A program made the position numbers and the translations under genes. A model generated the notes under the pieces. It saw only the letters and a list, made by a program, of their open reading frames with translations, ran no database searches and was not told where the DNA came from. From assembly GCA_905236815.1 (NCBI GenBank), contig CAJOPE010000107.1, positions 1 to 39,702 on the forward strand: a stretch of DNA of 39,702 nt. Direction: 5' to 3'. Positions 26,476 through 35,107 of the stretch are shown here, piece by piece. Within the stretch, counting starts at the first letter, position 1. Each line of letters begins with the position of its first letter. The DNA comes from an uncultured Prevotella sp. (GTDB lineage: Bacteria > Bacteroidota > Bacteroidia > Bacteroidales > Bacteroidaceae).

Positions 26476-29241
26476 TTAATGAGCTTCCAGCCAGTTCTTG
26501 CCCCATCCTGCATCTGCTGTCAATGGAACTTTGAGCGTATAAGCTTTCTGCATCTCTTCCAAAACAATCTGTTCAACTTTTTCTTTCTCCTCTGGATATA
26601 CCGAGAAGTTCAATTCGTCGTGTACCTGCAGAATCATTTTGCTTCGGATATTCTCCTTGCGGAAACGATTCCAAATGCGAATCATAGCTACCTTGATGAT
26701 GTCGGCCTCGCTTCCCTGTATAGGGGCATTGATGGCATTGCGCTCAGCAAAACCTCTTACAGTTCCATTATGGCTGTTGATATCCGGCAGATAGCGACGA
26801 CGATGGAAGACAGTTTCGGCATATCCCTTTTCTCTTGCAATTTGTTTAGATTCTTCCATATATTGCTTCACCTTAGGGAAGGTGGCAAAGTATCCATCGA
26901 TGATTTCCTTTGCCTCTCCATTTGGAATCTCCATGCGTTGTGCCAAACCATAGGTGGTGATGCCGTAGATGATACCGAAATTGGCTTGCTTGGCCTTTTT
27001 ACGCTGACTATCGCTGACATTTTCCATCTCTTCTTTCCAGATTTTTGCAGCGGTCGCACGATGGATATCCTGTCCTTCGTTGAAGGCTTCTATCATGTTC
27101 TCATCTCCAGAAAGGTGTGCCATGATGCGAAGTTCTATCTGTGAATAATCGGCAGAAAAGAACAGACATCCTGGTTCTGGAATGAAACACTTTCGAATCT
27201 CCTTTCCATCATCAGTTCTTACTGGAATATTCTGAAGGTTTGGATCGCTTGATGATAGGCGTCCTGTTGCTGTAAGTGCCTGATTGAATGATGTATGAAT
27301 TCTTCCTGTCTTAGGATTTATCAGTTTTGGAAGAGCATCTATATAGGTACTCAACAGCTTCTTCATTCCTCGATAGTTGAGGATTTCATCTACAATCGGA
27401 TTTTTTGACTTCAAACTCTGTAGTACTTCCTCGGAAGTTACATACTGACCTGTACGTGTCTTCTTTGGCTTCTCCATGATTTTCATCTTGCCAAAGAGAA
27501 TATCGCCTACCTGTTTTGGAGAGGAAATGTTGAATTCCTCGCCAGCTTCCTTATAGATATTTTTCTCATACTCGTTCATTCGCTGAGTAAAGATATCCGA
27601 AGTTTCCTTCAAGGCTTCAGTGTCGAGACAAACTCCGTTTAGTTCCATATCTGCAAGAACAGGAACTAAAGGCATCTCAATATTCCAGAAAAGATCCTCG
27701 ACATTATACTCTTTCAGTTTTGGTTCGAGCACTTGGTAGAGTCGGAGAGTGATGTCGGCATCTTCGGCTGCATACTCATAAACTTGTGAAGGCTCAAGAT
27801 CGCGCATCGATTTCTGATTTTTTCCCTTTGGACCAATCAACTCTTCAATGTGAACAGTTTGATAGTTGAGATACACCTCAGCCATATAGTCCATGTTGTG
27901 ATGTAACTCTGGTTGGATGACGTAGTGAGCAATCATAGTGTCGAATAGCTTACCTTTAATTTCAACATCATAATTTCTCAGTACCTCATAATCATACTTG
28001 ATGTTCTGACCAATTTTGAGAATTTCCTCATTCTCATAGATAGGTTTGAAAATTGATACAATTTTTAAAGCTTCTTCACGATTAGCAGGAATTGACACAT
28101 AGTATGCCTCATTTTCCTTCACAGAGAAGCTTAAACCTACCAATTCTGCCTCTACAGCATGTGTTGAAGTCGTTTCTGTATCTAGACTGAGAATTTTATT
28201 TGTCAATAAAAACTCAGATAACTTTTCTATTTCCTCTTGATTATCAACCAATTTGTAATTATGAGACCTTGTTTTTATCGTCTCATAATTTGTATTTTCA
28301 ATTGTTTCTTGCCCATCGCCCGTGTTTACGGCAAAGAGATCGAGCTGTTGGTTTACAGTTTTTTGTTTTGGTTCAGACTTTTTAAGAACTCGGTCTTTGA
28401 ATGATTTAAATTCCAATTCTGTAAAAATTCCATTCAGCTTCTCCTCATCAGGTTGCTCAACTTGTAATTTTTCCAAAGTGATGTCGCCAAGAGGAACATC
28501 CGTTCGGATGGTTGCAAGGAAGTAACTCATCTTGATGTCCTCGACAGCACCTTCCACTTTTTCCTTCATTTTACCTTTCAGCTGATCGGTATGCTGAAGC
28601 AATCCCTCGACACTTCCAAATTCATTGATAAGTTTTGCTGCTGTTTTTTCACCCACACCTGGACAGCCAGGGAAGTTATCAGCAGAATCGCCCATTAATG
28701 CTAAGAGGTCGATGACTTGGGTAGGGGAGGAGATACCATATTTAGCAGAAATCTCCTGAACGCCCAATGTCTCATAGCCACCACCATGTTGAGGGCGATA
28801 CATATATACATTCTCTCGGATGAGCTGACCATAGTCCTTATCAGGGGTGAGCATATAGGTTTCAATACCCATTTCGCCCGCCTTGGTAGCAAGTGTTCCG
28901 ATGATGTCATCTGCCTCAAAACCATCTACTTGTAAGATTGGAATGTGATAGGCTTCAAGGATTTCCTTGATAATTGGAACACTCAATTTTATATCTTCTG
29001 GAGTTTCCTCACGCTGTGCCTTATATTCAGGAAAAGCCTCATGACGGAAAGTTTTTCCATGATCGAAAGCCACACCAAGATACTTAGGCTTTTCCTTTGT
29101 CAGCACCTCATTCAAGGTGTTGCAAAATCCCATGATTGCCGAAGTATTTAGTCCCTTAGAATTTATTCTTGGATTTCTAATCAAGGCGTAATAAGACCTA
29201 TATATGAGCGCATATGCGTCTAGTAGAAACAGTTTATCCAT
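26476..29241 (-). CDS. polA: DNA polymerase I
   Basis: 921 aa with all three activities. The 5'-nuclease domain (about 1-290) has DAYALIYRSYYAL and the Asp-rich VDGFEADDIIGTLA and GDSADNFPGCPGVG segments. The 3'-5' exonuclease (about 330-510) keeps DTET (about 350), NIKYDYEVL and YAAEDADITL, so proofreading should be active. The polymerase domain has motif A DYSQIELRIMAHLSGD (about 697), motif B KKAKQANFGIIYG and motif C QVHDEL (about 872). It fills gaps in repair and removes Okazaki primers. Divergent from the polyprenyl synthase gene across 87 bp. The -7 box on this side (TAATTTTA, 29262-29269) has one mismatch. Confidence 0.98.
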   Translation of the reverse strand: MDKLFLLDAYALIYRSYYALIRNPRINSKGLNTSAIMGFCNTLNEVLTKEKPKYLGVAFDHGKTFRHEAFPEYKAQREETPEDIKLSVPIIKEILEAYHIPILQVDGFEADDIIGTLATKAGEMGIETYMLTPDKDYGQLIRENVYMYRPQHGGGYETLGVQEISAKYGISSPTQVIDLLALMGDSADNFPGCPGVGEKTAAKLINEFGSVEGLLQHTDQLKGKMKEKVEGAVEDIKMSYFLATIRTDVPLGDITLEKLQVEQPDEEKLNGIFTELEFKSFKDRVLKKSEPKQKTVNQQLDLFAVNTGDGQETIENTNYETIKTRSHNYKLVDNQEEIEKLSEFLLTNKILSLDTETTSTHAVEAELVGLSFSVKENEAYYVSIPANREEALKIVSIFKPIYENEEILKIGQNIKYDYEVLRNYDVEIKGKLFDTMIAHYVIQPELHHNMDYMAEVYLNYQTVHIEELIGPKGKNQKSMRDLEPSQVYEYAAEDADITLRLYQVLEPKLKEYNVEDLFWNIEMPLVPVLADMELNGVCLDTEALKETSDIFTQRMNEYEKNIYKEAGEEFNISSPKQVGDILFGKMKIMEKPKKTRTGQYVTSEEVLQSLKSKNPIVDEILNYRGMKKLLSTYIDALPKLINPKTGRIHTSFNQALTATGRLSSSDPNLQNIPVRTDDGKEIRKCFIPEPGCLFFSADYSQIELRIMAHLSGDENMIEAFNEGQDIHRATAAKIWKEEMENVSDSQRKKAKQANFGIIYGITTYGLAQRMEIPNGEAKEIIDGYFATFPKVKQYMEESKQIAREKGYAETVFHRRRYLPDINSHNGTVRGFAERNAINAPIQGSEADIIKVAMIRIWNRFRKENIRSKMILQVHDELNFSVYPEEKEKVEQIVLEEMQKAYTLKVPLTADAGWGKNWLEAH

Positions 29242-29301
29242 AATTATTTTAATTTATCGTGTAAAATTACGAAAAAATTCTCTCATCTCCGATAATTTCG
29301 C

Positions 29302-29309
29302 TAATTTTG
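29302..29309 (+). promoter_or_regulatory. -7 element of the polyprenyl synthase gene
   Basis: TAATTTTG lies 19 bp before the ATG at 29329. No -33 TTTG at the expected distance. Confidence 0.5.
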
Positions 29310-29328
29310 TATCAAATTTATAAATAGG

Positions 29329-30306
29329 ATGGATTATTTACAGCTTATTAAGCAGCCAATCGAGGGCGAGCTTAAAGACTTTATAGATCTTTTCAACCAG
29401 TCGCTATCCCATACAGATGGCCTTCTTTCCCAGGTTCTTGAGCATATCAAGTCAAGAGCTGGAAAACGCATGCGCCCTATGCTTATCCTGTTGATGGCGA
29501 GAAATTTTGGTAAGGTTTCAGATGTTACTCAGCATGCTGCGGTGGGTTTGGAACTCTTGCATACAGCTTCTTTGGTGCATGATGATGTGGTAGATGAGAG
29601 CGATGAGCGTCGTGGACAGAGCAGTGTGAATGCTGAATATAATAACAAGGTTGCTGTTCTGGTAGGTGACTATCTGCTTTCAACAGCTCTCTTGAATGTT
29701 TCGTTCACTCATTCTGAAAAAATCGTAAGATATTTGGCAGAACTAGGTAGAACTCTTTCGAATGGAGAGATTCTTCAGTTGAGTAATATTTCTAATCAGA
29801 AGATCTCTGAAGAGGTTTATTATCAGATTATTAAGAATAAAACAGCTGCTTTGTTTGAGGCTTGTGCTACTATTGGAGCAGAGTCGGCTGGAGCTTCTGA
29901 TGAGCAGGTAAAGGCTGCGGGAAAATTCGGACAAAATCTCGGTATTATCTTCCAAATTAGAGATGATATCTTCGATTATTATGATTCCGACAAGATAGGA
30001 AAACCTACTGGGAATGATATGGCTGAAGGCAAACTTACACTTCCTGTGATCTTTGCTTTGAATTCTACAGGTAATGAGGAAATGTATGCCATTGCCAGAA
30101 AGGTGAAAGATGGCAATGTTTCTCAAGAGGAAATTGCTAAGCTCGTAGCTTTCACAAAGGAAAATGGTGGTATTGAATATGCAGATAAGTGCATGTGGAA
30201 CTTCCATAAGGAATGTATGGAATTCCTTGATAGTCAGTCTTCTGATCCAACAATTAAGGCTTCTTTGAAAGCCTATCTCGATTTCGTTATCGAAAGAAAT
30301 CTATAA
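29329..30306 (+). CDS. Polyprenyl diphosphate synthase (trans-isoprenyl, long chain)
   Basis: 325 aa, cytoplasmic, adds isopentenyl units to an allylic diphosphate. Both Asp-rich motifs are intact: DDVVDESDERRG (about 85-96) and DDIFDYY (about 213-219). GKRMRP (about 46) is the isopentenyl-diphosphate-binding segment. In Bacteroidales this protein normally makes the side chain of menaquinone, which fits the fumarate reductase operon at the right end, but chain length cannot be read from the sequence with certainty. ispB or hepT-type names are possible. A strong terminator follows. Confidence 0.92.
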   Translation: MDYLQLIKQPIEGELKDFIDLFNQSLSHTDGLLSQVLEHIKSRAGKRMRPMLILLMARNFGKVSDVTQHAAVGLELLHTASLVHDDVVDESDERRGQSSVNAEYNNKVAVLVGDYLLSTALLNVSFTHSEKIVRYLAELGRTLSNGEILQLSNISNQKISEEVYYQIIKNKTAALFEACATIGAESAGASDEQVKAAGKFGQNLGIIFQIRDDIFDYYDSDKIGKPTGNDMAEGKLTLPVIFALNSTGNEEMYAIARKVKDGNVSQEEIAKLVAFTKENGGIEYADKCMWNFHKECMEFLDSQSSDPTIKASLKAYLDFVIERNL

Positions 30307-30328
30307 GAACATTTTTAATTCTATTATA

Positions 30329-30370
30329 AAACCTCAGCAAAGGCCTGATTTTCAGCTTGCTGAGGTTTTT
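30329..30370 (+). terminator. Terminator of the polyprenyl synthase gene
   Basis: AAACCTCAGCAA (30329-30340) pairs with TTGCTGAGGTTT (30357-30368), and more T follow. Confidence 0.85.
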
Positions 30371-30403
30371 CTTTTGTCTTGTATTTGCTATTTATGTAAC
30401 GTG

Positions 30404-30494
30404 AAACGACCGTTTCATATTATGTTAAACGACCGTTTCACATTATATCAAACGATCGTTTCATATTATGTCAAACGTTCGTTTCACATTGTTC
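30404..30494. repeat. Tandem 23-bp palindromic repeat array (locus I)
   Basis: Four units start at 30404, 30427, 30450 and 30473, an exact 23-bp period. Each holds AAACG-NN-CGTTT (centres AC, AC, AT, TT), then CATATTATGT-like spacer DNA. The arms are identical in all four units while the centre and spacer vary. The array lies between two convergent genes, after the terminator at 30329-30370. The period is about two turns of the DNA helix. Confidence 0.85.
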
Positions 30495-30510
30495 ATCTGC
30501 CTTTAATGGC

Positions 30511-31458
30511 TTAGAAATACTTAATCTCCTGACCTTCAATCTCGCTGATAAGAAGGTTGGTTAAGCGGCTTGTACCCAAGCGTAACCAGTAATTAGTTAG
30601 CCATTTCTCGCCGAGGACTTCCTTAACGATAGTGTAAAGGATGATAGCATCCATAGTAGAATTAATGCCTCCAGCAGGCTTAATACCTATCTGGATACCT
30701 GTCTGCTCATAATATTCTTTTATGGCCTGACACATCACGTAAACGCCTTCTGGGGTAGCTCCAGCCTTCTCTTTACCTGTAGAAGTTTTGATATAGTCAG
30801 CGCCAGCATACATAGAGAGGATAGCAGCCTTCTTAACATTGCTAAGATTGCCAAGGCAGCAAGTCTCAAGGATCACCTTCATAGGCACCTCTCCACATAC
30901 ATCCTTCAGCTCCTGCATATCGTCGCACATACCCTCGTAATCCTCGCTGAGGAACTTACCTACAGGCATTACAATATCGATGTTTGTAGCGCCATCCTGG
31001 ATAGAGAGTGATGTCTCTGCTATCTTAACCTCCATACGGCTCTGAGATGAAGGGAAATTGCCTGTTACGTTGGTAATTTCAACGCCATCTACCTCGAGGC
31101 TATCGCTGATAAGCTCTGTGAAAACAGGATAAGCACAAATAGCAGCTACGTGAGGAAGGTTAGGGTAGTCATTAGCAAACTGGTTTACCTTCTCGGTCAT
31201 AGCGAGGATTTTCTCCTCAGTATCTGTTGTGCTGAGGGATGTAAGCTCTACACTTCCGAGGAGGAACTTCTTTACCTCAACATTATCATTCTCAGGAACT
31301 TTCTCGATGATGAGCTTCTTAATAGCCTCGGCTACTTCCTTCTCATCAACGTTGGTATTATACTTAGCAAGCGCCTGTTCGTACTTGCTTTCCTCTTTGA
31401 TTTTCTTCTCGTCGATATCATTCATCACGATATCCTTAATACTCTTTTTTTCTGCCAT
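30511..31458 (-). CDS. deoC: Deoxyribose-phosphate aldolase
   Basis: 315 aa, class I aldolase that splits 2-deoxyribose 5-phosphate into acetaldehyde and glyceraldehyde 3-phosphate. The Schiff-base lysine lies in DYIKTSTG (about K224), with KPAGGINS and LGTSRL towards the C-terminus. It is longer than E. coli DeoC because of an N-terminal extension of about 60 charged residues, which is usual in Bacteroidetes homologues. It is the last gene of uvrC-dtd-mazG-deoC and lies 25 nt after mazG. Substrate and fold are clear; a role in deoxynucleoside salvage is inferred. Confidence 0.95.
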   Translation of the reverse strand: MAEKKSIKDIVMNDIDEKKIKEESKYEQALAKYNTNVDEKEVAEAIKKLIIEKVPENDNVEVKKFLLGSVELTSLSTTDTEEKILAMTEKVNQFANDYPNLPHVAAICAYPVFTELISDSLEVDGVEITNVTGNFPSSQSRMEVKIAETSLSIQDGATNIDIVMPVGKFLSEDYEGMCDDMQELKDVCGEVPMKVILETCCLGNLSNVKKAAILSMYAGADYIKTSTGKEKAGATPEGVYVMCQAIKEYYEQTGIQIGIKPAGGINSTMDAIILYTIVKEVLGEKWLTNYWLRLGTSRLTNLLISEIEGQEIKYF

Positions 31459-31483
31459 AATTATCTATGTTTTTATATTTGAT

Positions 31484-31810
31484 TTATGCTTTTAATTTCG
31501 GATTGTCGAGATGTCGAGTGGCGTCTCTTTTGGTCTTCTTGTCGAAGCTTTTCTGAAGTTCTTCAGTGAGATCGACTCCCGTTTGATTAGCAAGGCACAT
31601 CAATACCCATAGTATATCTGCCATTTCCTCTCCAAGATTAGGTTTCTCGCCCTCCTTGAAGCTCTGATCGCCATACTTTCGGGCGATAATTCTAGCTAGT
31701 TCGCCTACTTCCTCGGTGAGGCAAGCCATATTGGTGAGTTCGCTGAAATAACGAACACCGTATGTTTTAATCCACTGATCTACAGCTTCTTGTGCTTCTT
31801 TTATCGTCAT
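31484..31810 (-). CDS. MazG-like nucleotide pyrophosphohydrolase
   Basis: 108 aa, single MazG domain, all alpha. The metal-binding pattern is complete: EEVGE (33-37) and EEMAD (61-65), acidic residues that bind Mg. Such proteins hydrolyse NTPs or dNTPs to monophosphates; the preferred nucleotide is unknown. It overlaps nothing but has only 1 nt to dtd upstream, so translation is probably coupled. Together with dtd and rdgB elsewhere it belongs to the set of small quality-control enzymes in this window. Confidence 0.9.
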   Translation of the reverse strand: MTIKEAQEAVDQWIKTYGVRYFSELTNMACLTEEVGELARIIARKYGDQSFKEGEKPNLGEEMADILWVLMCLANQTGVDLTEELQKSFDKKTKRDATRHLDNPKLKA

Positions 31811-31811
31811 C

Positions 31812-32264
31812 TTATTCCTTATTATGAGTATCCATGCAAATCGTTACAGGACCATCGTTGAGCAATTCCACCTTCATATCTGCCCCGAATTCTCCTGTTC
31901 CTACTGGTTTTCCTAAAGCCTCAGAAAGGCGAGTGCAGAAGGTTTCATAGAGTGGGATGGAGATTTCGTGCTTGGCTGCACGAATCCAACTAGGACGATT
32001 GCCCTTTTTATAGCTTGCCATTAAGGTGAACTGACTTACCACTATGATTTCGCCATCTACTTCAGTGATAGGCAAATTCATCACACCATTCTCGTCGTCG
32101 AAGACTCTAAGACCGATAACCTTTTTTACTAACCAGTCGATATCTTCCTCTGTATCAGATGATTCGATGCCTAAAAGGATTAAATAGCCTTTACCGATTT
32201 TTGATTTTACCTTGCCTTCAATCGTTACAGAGGCATGACTCACACGTTGTATAACAATTCTCAT
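31812..32264 (-). CDS. dtd: D-aminoacyl-tRNA deacylase
   Basis: 150 aa. It removes D-amino acids (and Gly mischarged on tRNA-Ala) from tRNA. The two active-site signatures are present: SQFTLMA (about 77-83) and the cross-dimer NDGPVTI with Gly-Pro (about 137-143). The start at 32264 gives MRIVIQRV, the family's usual beginning. A -7-like TATATTTG ends only 4 nt before this ATG (see the finding). It lies 55 nt after uvrC. Confidence 0.96.
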   Translation of the reverse strand: MRIVIQRVSHASVTIEGKVKSKIGKGYLILLGIESSDTEEDIDWLVKKVIGLRVFDDENGVMNLPITEVDGEIIVVSQFTLMASYKKGNRPSWIRAAKHEISIPLYETFCTRLSEALGKPVGTGEFGADMKVELLNDGPVTICMDTHNKE

Positions 32265-32268
32265 ACTG

Positions 32269-32276
32269 CAAATATA
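32269..32276 (-). promoter_or_regulatory. -7-like element directly at the dtd start
   Basis: TATATTTG on the minus strand, ending 4 nt before the ATG. If used it would give a leaderless dtd-mazG-deoC mRNA. No -33 TTTG was seen. Confidence 0.35.
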
Positions 32277-32319
32277 GTAATTATCTTTGAAGAACTTGAA
32301 TTTCTGTTGATTTATTTAA

Positions 32320-34182
32320 TTATTCAGCTTTATGAAAATACTCATATAGCAATTGAGCTTTAGATGGTCCTAATACCTCTGTAAGGCTCTGTATGTCAGC
32401 TTCTTTAGCTTTCTTTACGCTTTTAAAAGCTTTCATAATATCCTCTTTCGCCTTAGGACCTATACCCTTGATGTCATCCAGCTCTGAATGGAGGGCATGC
32501 TTGCTTCGCTTATCCCTATGGAAAGTGATAGCATAGCGGTGAACTTCGTCTTGAATCTGTGTGAGAATCTTGAATAGTTCGCTTTTTACATCTAATCCAA
32601 CTGTCTGAGGTGGCCATCCATATAGCAATTCGTTAGTTCTGTGCTTGTCGTTCTTTGCCAGACCAGCTATTGGTATATCTAGATGTAATTCGCCCTCTAC
32701 AACCTCTCTTACTACGCTCATTTGGCCCATACCACCATCTGTGATGATAAGGTCGGGTAGAGGTGTGTTTTCTTCCATCATACGAGTGTATCTTCTTCTT
32801 ACAACCTCCTGCATGGAAGCATAGTCATCAGGACCTACAACCGTCTTAATATTGTACTTTCGATAGTCTTTTCTAGAAGGTTTCATACCCTTATAAACAA
32901 TACATCCTGCTACAGCATCAGTACCAGATATGTTGGAGTTATCAAAGCACTCTATTTGATAAGGCATTTTATCTAGTTTTAAAGCGTTCTGGAGCTCTTT
33001 CATTAAGCGAGTCTGTCGTTGTTCGGGATTAAGCTTTTCGGCCTGTTTCAGGCGATCGAATTTGTATTGTTTGCCATTCATTTCGGATAGCTCCAACAGA
33101 TGATGCTTGTCTCCTCTTTGGGGTACGAAAAACTCTGCATCCTTAATCTTCCAGTTGATTTCAAATGGCACAATAATCTCCTTGGCATGACTATTGAATC
33201 TTTCTCTTATCTCAGGAATAGCTGTCAACAGCAAATCCTCGTCGGTTTCATCCAATTTACGCTTATATTCATACGTAAAGCTCTGATTTATAGTACCATT
33301 GGTGACATGTAGGTAGTTTACAAAAGCATTTTTATTACCTTCATCATCCACTATTGTGAATACATCAACATCAGTAATAGTATGGCTAACCACCTCGCTT
33401 TTAGATACAAATTCCTGTAGGAGAAGGTATTTCTTTTTAAGTTCCTCGGCTACTTCAAATTTCAGTAATTGTGCATTCTTCTGCATCAATTCAAATAAGT
33501 GTTCGCCTACTTTTCGGGTGTTTCCCTTCAGAATTTCCCTTGCCATAGCGATATTGGCTTGGTAATCCTCGTAGGATTGCTTGTTGATGCAAGGAGCCCC
33601 ACAGTTATGAATATGGTACTCCAAACAAGGCTTATACTTGCCAGCATTAATGTCTTTTTCGTTTAGTGGAAATCTACAAGTTCTAGGTTTATATACCCTC
33701 TTAATTATATCCAGCACTGCATACATAGAAGATATATGAGGGTAGGGACCATAAAAAGTTCCAAACTTCTTGTTAATGGTTCTAGTCTTAAAGATGCGAG
33801 GAAAGAATTCATTTGTTACACAGATGCTTGGATAGGTTTTACCGTCCTTCAATAAAACATTATACCTTGGATTGTACTTCTTGATTAAGCTGTTTTCCAA
33901 TAGTAAAGCATCCTCTTCTGTGTTAACTACAGTATAGGTAATATCCTGTATTTTGGATACAAGAACCTTAGTTTTATAGCGATCAACCTCCTTATGAAAG
34001 TAGGAAGATACACGATTTTTTAGACTTTTCGCCTTTCCGACATATATAATATGCTTAGGGTCTGGATTCTTTCCAGGCTCTCTTCTTTGATCATAATATT
34101 GATAGCTGCCAGGTTTTTGAGGCATACTCAATACTATACCTTTTAAATAGGCTAGTCTTTCTTCATTTTCTTCTTTCTTCAT
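32320..34182 (-). CDS. uvrC: Excinuclease ABC subunit C
   Basis: 620 aa, makes both incisions around a UvrAB-marked lesion. The N-terminal GIY-YIG nuclease (about 14-100) has PGSYQYYD and HIIYVGKAKSLKNRV, with a small insertion of about 12 residues between them. A UVR-type helix pair lies around 205-245. The RNase H-like domain has IECFDNSNISGTDAVA and DLIITDGGMGQMS (catalytic Asp residues). The C-terminal helix-hairpin-helix is IKGIGPKAKEDIMKAF (about 570). It heads the uvrC-dtd-mazG-deoC cluster. A parS-like site lies 41 nt upstream of its start. Confidence 0.97.
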   Translation of the reverse strand: MKKEENEERLAYLKGIVLSMPQKPGSYQYYDQRREPGKNPDPKHIIYVGKAKSLKNRVSSYFHKEVDRYKTKVLVSKIQDITYTVVNTEEDALLLENSLIKKYNPRYNVLLKDGKTYPSICVTNEFFPRIFKTRTINKKFGTFYGPYPHISSMYAVLDIIKRVYKPRTCRFPLNEKDINAGKYKPCLEYHIHNCGAPCINKQSYEDYQANIAMAREILKGNTRKVGEHLFELMQKNAQLLKFEVAEELKKKYLLLQEFVSKSEVVSHTITDVDVFTIVDDEGNKNAFVNYLHVTNGTINQSFTYEYKRKLDETDEDLLLTAIPEIRERFNSHAKEIIVPFEINWKIKDAEFFVPQRGDKHHLLELSEMNGKQYKFDRLKQAEKLNPEQRQTRLMKELQNALKLDKMPYQIECFDNSNISGTDAVAGCIVYKGMKPSRKDYRKYNIKTVVGPDDYASMQEVVRRRYTRMMEENTPLPDLIITDGGMGQMSVVREVVEGELHLDIPIAGLAKNDKHRTNELLYGWPPQTVGLDVKSELFKILTQIQDEVHRYAITFHRDKRSKHALHSELDDIKGIGPKAKEDIMKAFKSVKKAKEADIQSLTEVLGPSKAQLLYEYFHKAE

Positions 34183-34573
34183 ATCCCGTAACTTCCTAGT
34201 TTATAGGTACTTTATAAGTTTAAGTTTCACGTGAAACATTAAGTTTAAACTTTGATCTATCGCTTTGTTTTCTTCTCTTTCTTGACTGTCTTTTCGAGGA
34301 AGATAATAGCTTATTTCTTGTTTTAATTTACTAGTTTGCAAGTGTTTATAAGCTTGTATAATCCTCTTGGTATTTACTCCTAAGATAGTATAATACTAAG
34401 TCTTAATGAGTGGGGAACTTTCGCTTCAAAAGTATTCTCTTTGTTAAGAGAGTGTGACTTTTCTTCTTCTTGCTTTGATTTGCAGATCTATCTATTTTGA
34501 TTATAAAGAAAGAGAAGTCCCACTCCCTAACAGTTGAATGTGTTAGAAATACTTTCTAGAGTAATTCCATGGT
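34183..34573. other. Gene-free stretch between apt and uvrC
   Basis: No ORF. It holds the parS-like site (34223-34238) and several interlocking partial inverted repeats: GAGTGGGGAACTTT (34408-34421) with AAGTCCCACTCCC (34515-34527), and AAGTATT/AATACTT. The plus strand is pyrimidine-rich, as in 35.1-36.4 kb. Confidence 0.45.
34223..34238. other. parS-like site 1 (ParB/Spo0J binding)
   Basis: AGTTTCACGTGAAACA differs from the widely conserved parS TGTTTCACGTGAAACA at one position (T to A at the first base). The central 14 bp are a perfect palindrome. An identical 16-mer lies at 36368-36383. parS sites cluster near replication origins. Confidence 0.75.
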
Positions 34574-35107
34574 TTAGAACTTCAATAAAGAAGTAACCTC
34601 TATGCCATGATCCTCAAATATCTTTCGGCTATTAGGAAACTCCTCATGCAACTCAATAATAAAGTTACAGTAGATCTTCTTTGGATTGAACTTCTTTACC
34701 AGTTTGCAAGCAGCCTCCATTGTGCCACCAGTTGCCAATAAGTCATCGTGGAGAAGAATAACATCATTCTCGTCGATTGCATCCTTGTGGATCTCAATAG
34801 TGTCGATGCCATATTCCTTTGCATAGCTTTCCTGAACTGTTTCACAAGGCAATTTTCCTGGTTTACGGCAGAGAACAATTCCTGCTCCTAGTTTGCATGC
34901 TACTGCAGAAGACATCACGAAACCGCGGCTTTCGATACCAACAATTTTAGTAATACCCTTGTCTTTATAGAGATTGTACATCTCATTTGTAATCTCCTGA
35001 AGTGCCTCAGGATTCTTAAATAGGGTAGTTACATCTCGGAAATTTACTCCCTTGATAGGCCAATCTGGGATACATCTCAGATTCTCTAGTAATAATTCGT
35101 TGTTCAT
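34574..35107 (-). CDS. apt: Adenine phosphoribosyltransferase
   Basis: 177 aa, salvages adenine to AMP with PRPP. The PRPP-binding loop VILLHDDLLATGGTM (116-130) and the hallmark GVNFRDVTTLF near the start (20-30) are clear, and IESRGFVMSS (58-67) is normal. It has its own transcript: 390 bp of non-coding DNA lie downstream and 1.3 kb upstream. No Bacteroidetes-type promoter box was seen in the 100 bp before the ATG, which is AT-rich. Confidence 0.96.
   Translation of the reverse strand: MNNELLLENLRCIPDWPIKGVNFRDVTTLFKNPEALQEITNEMYNLYKDKGITKIVGIESRGFVMSSAVACKLGAGIVLCRKPGKLPCETVQESYAKEYGIDTIEIHKDAIDENDVILLHDDLLATGGTMEAACKLVKKFNPKKIYCNFIIELHEEFPNSRKIFEDHGIEVTSLLKF

Noticed and set aside
30404..30494. 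CRISPR array
   Set aside because: Spacer-like parts are only about 10 bp and similar to each other, repeats are 12-13 bp, and no cas genes are nearby.
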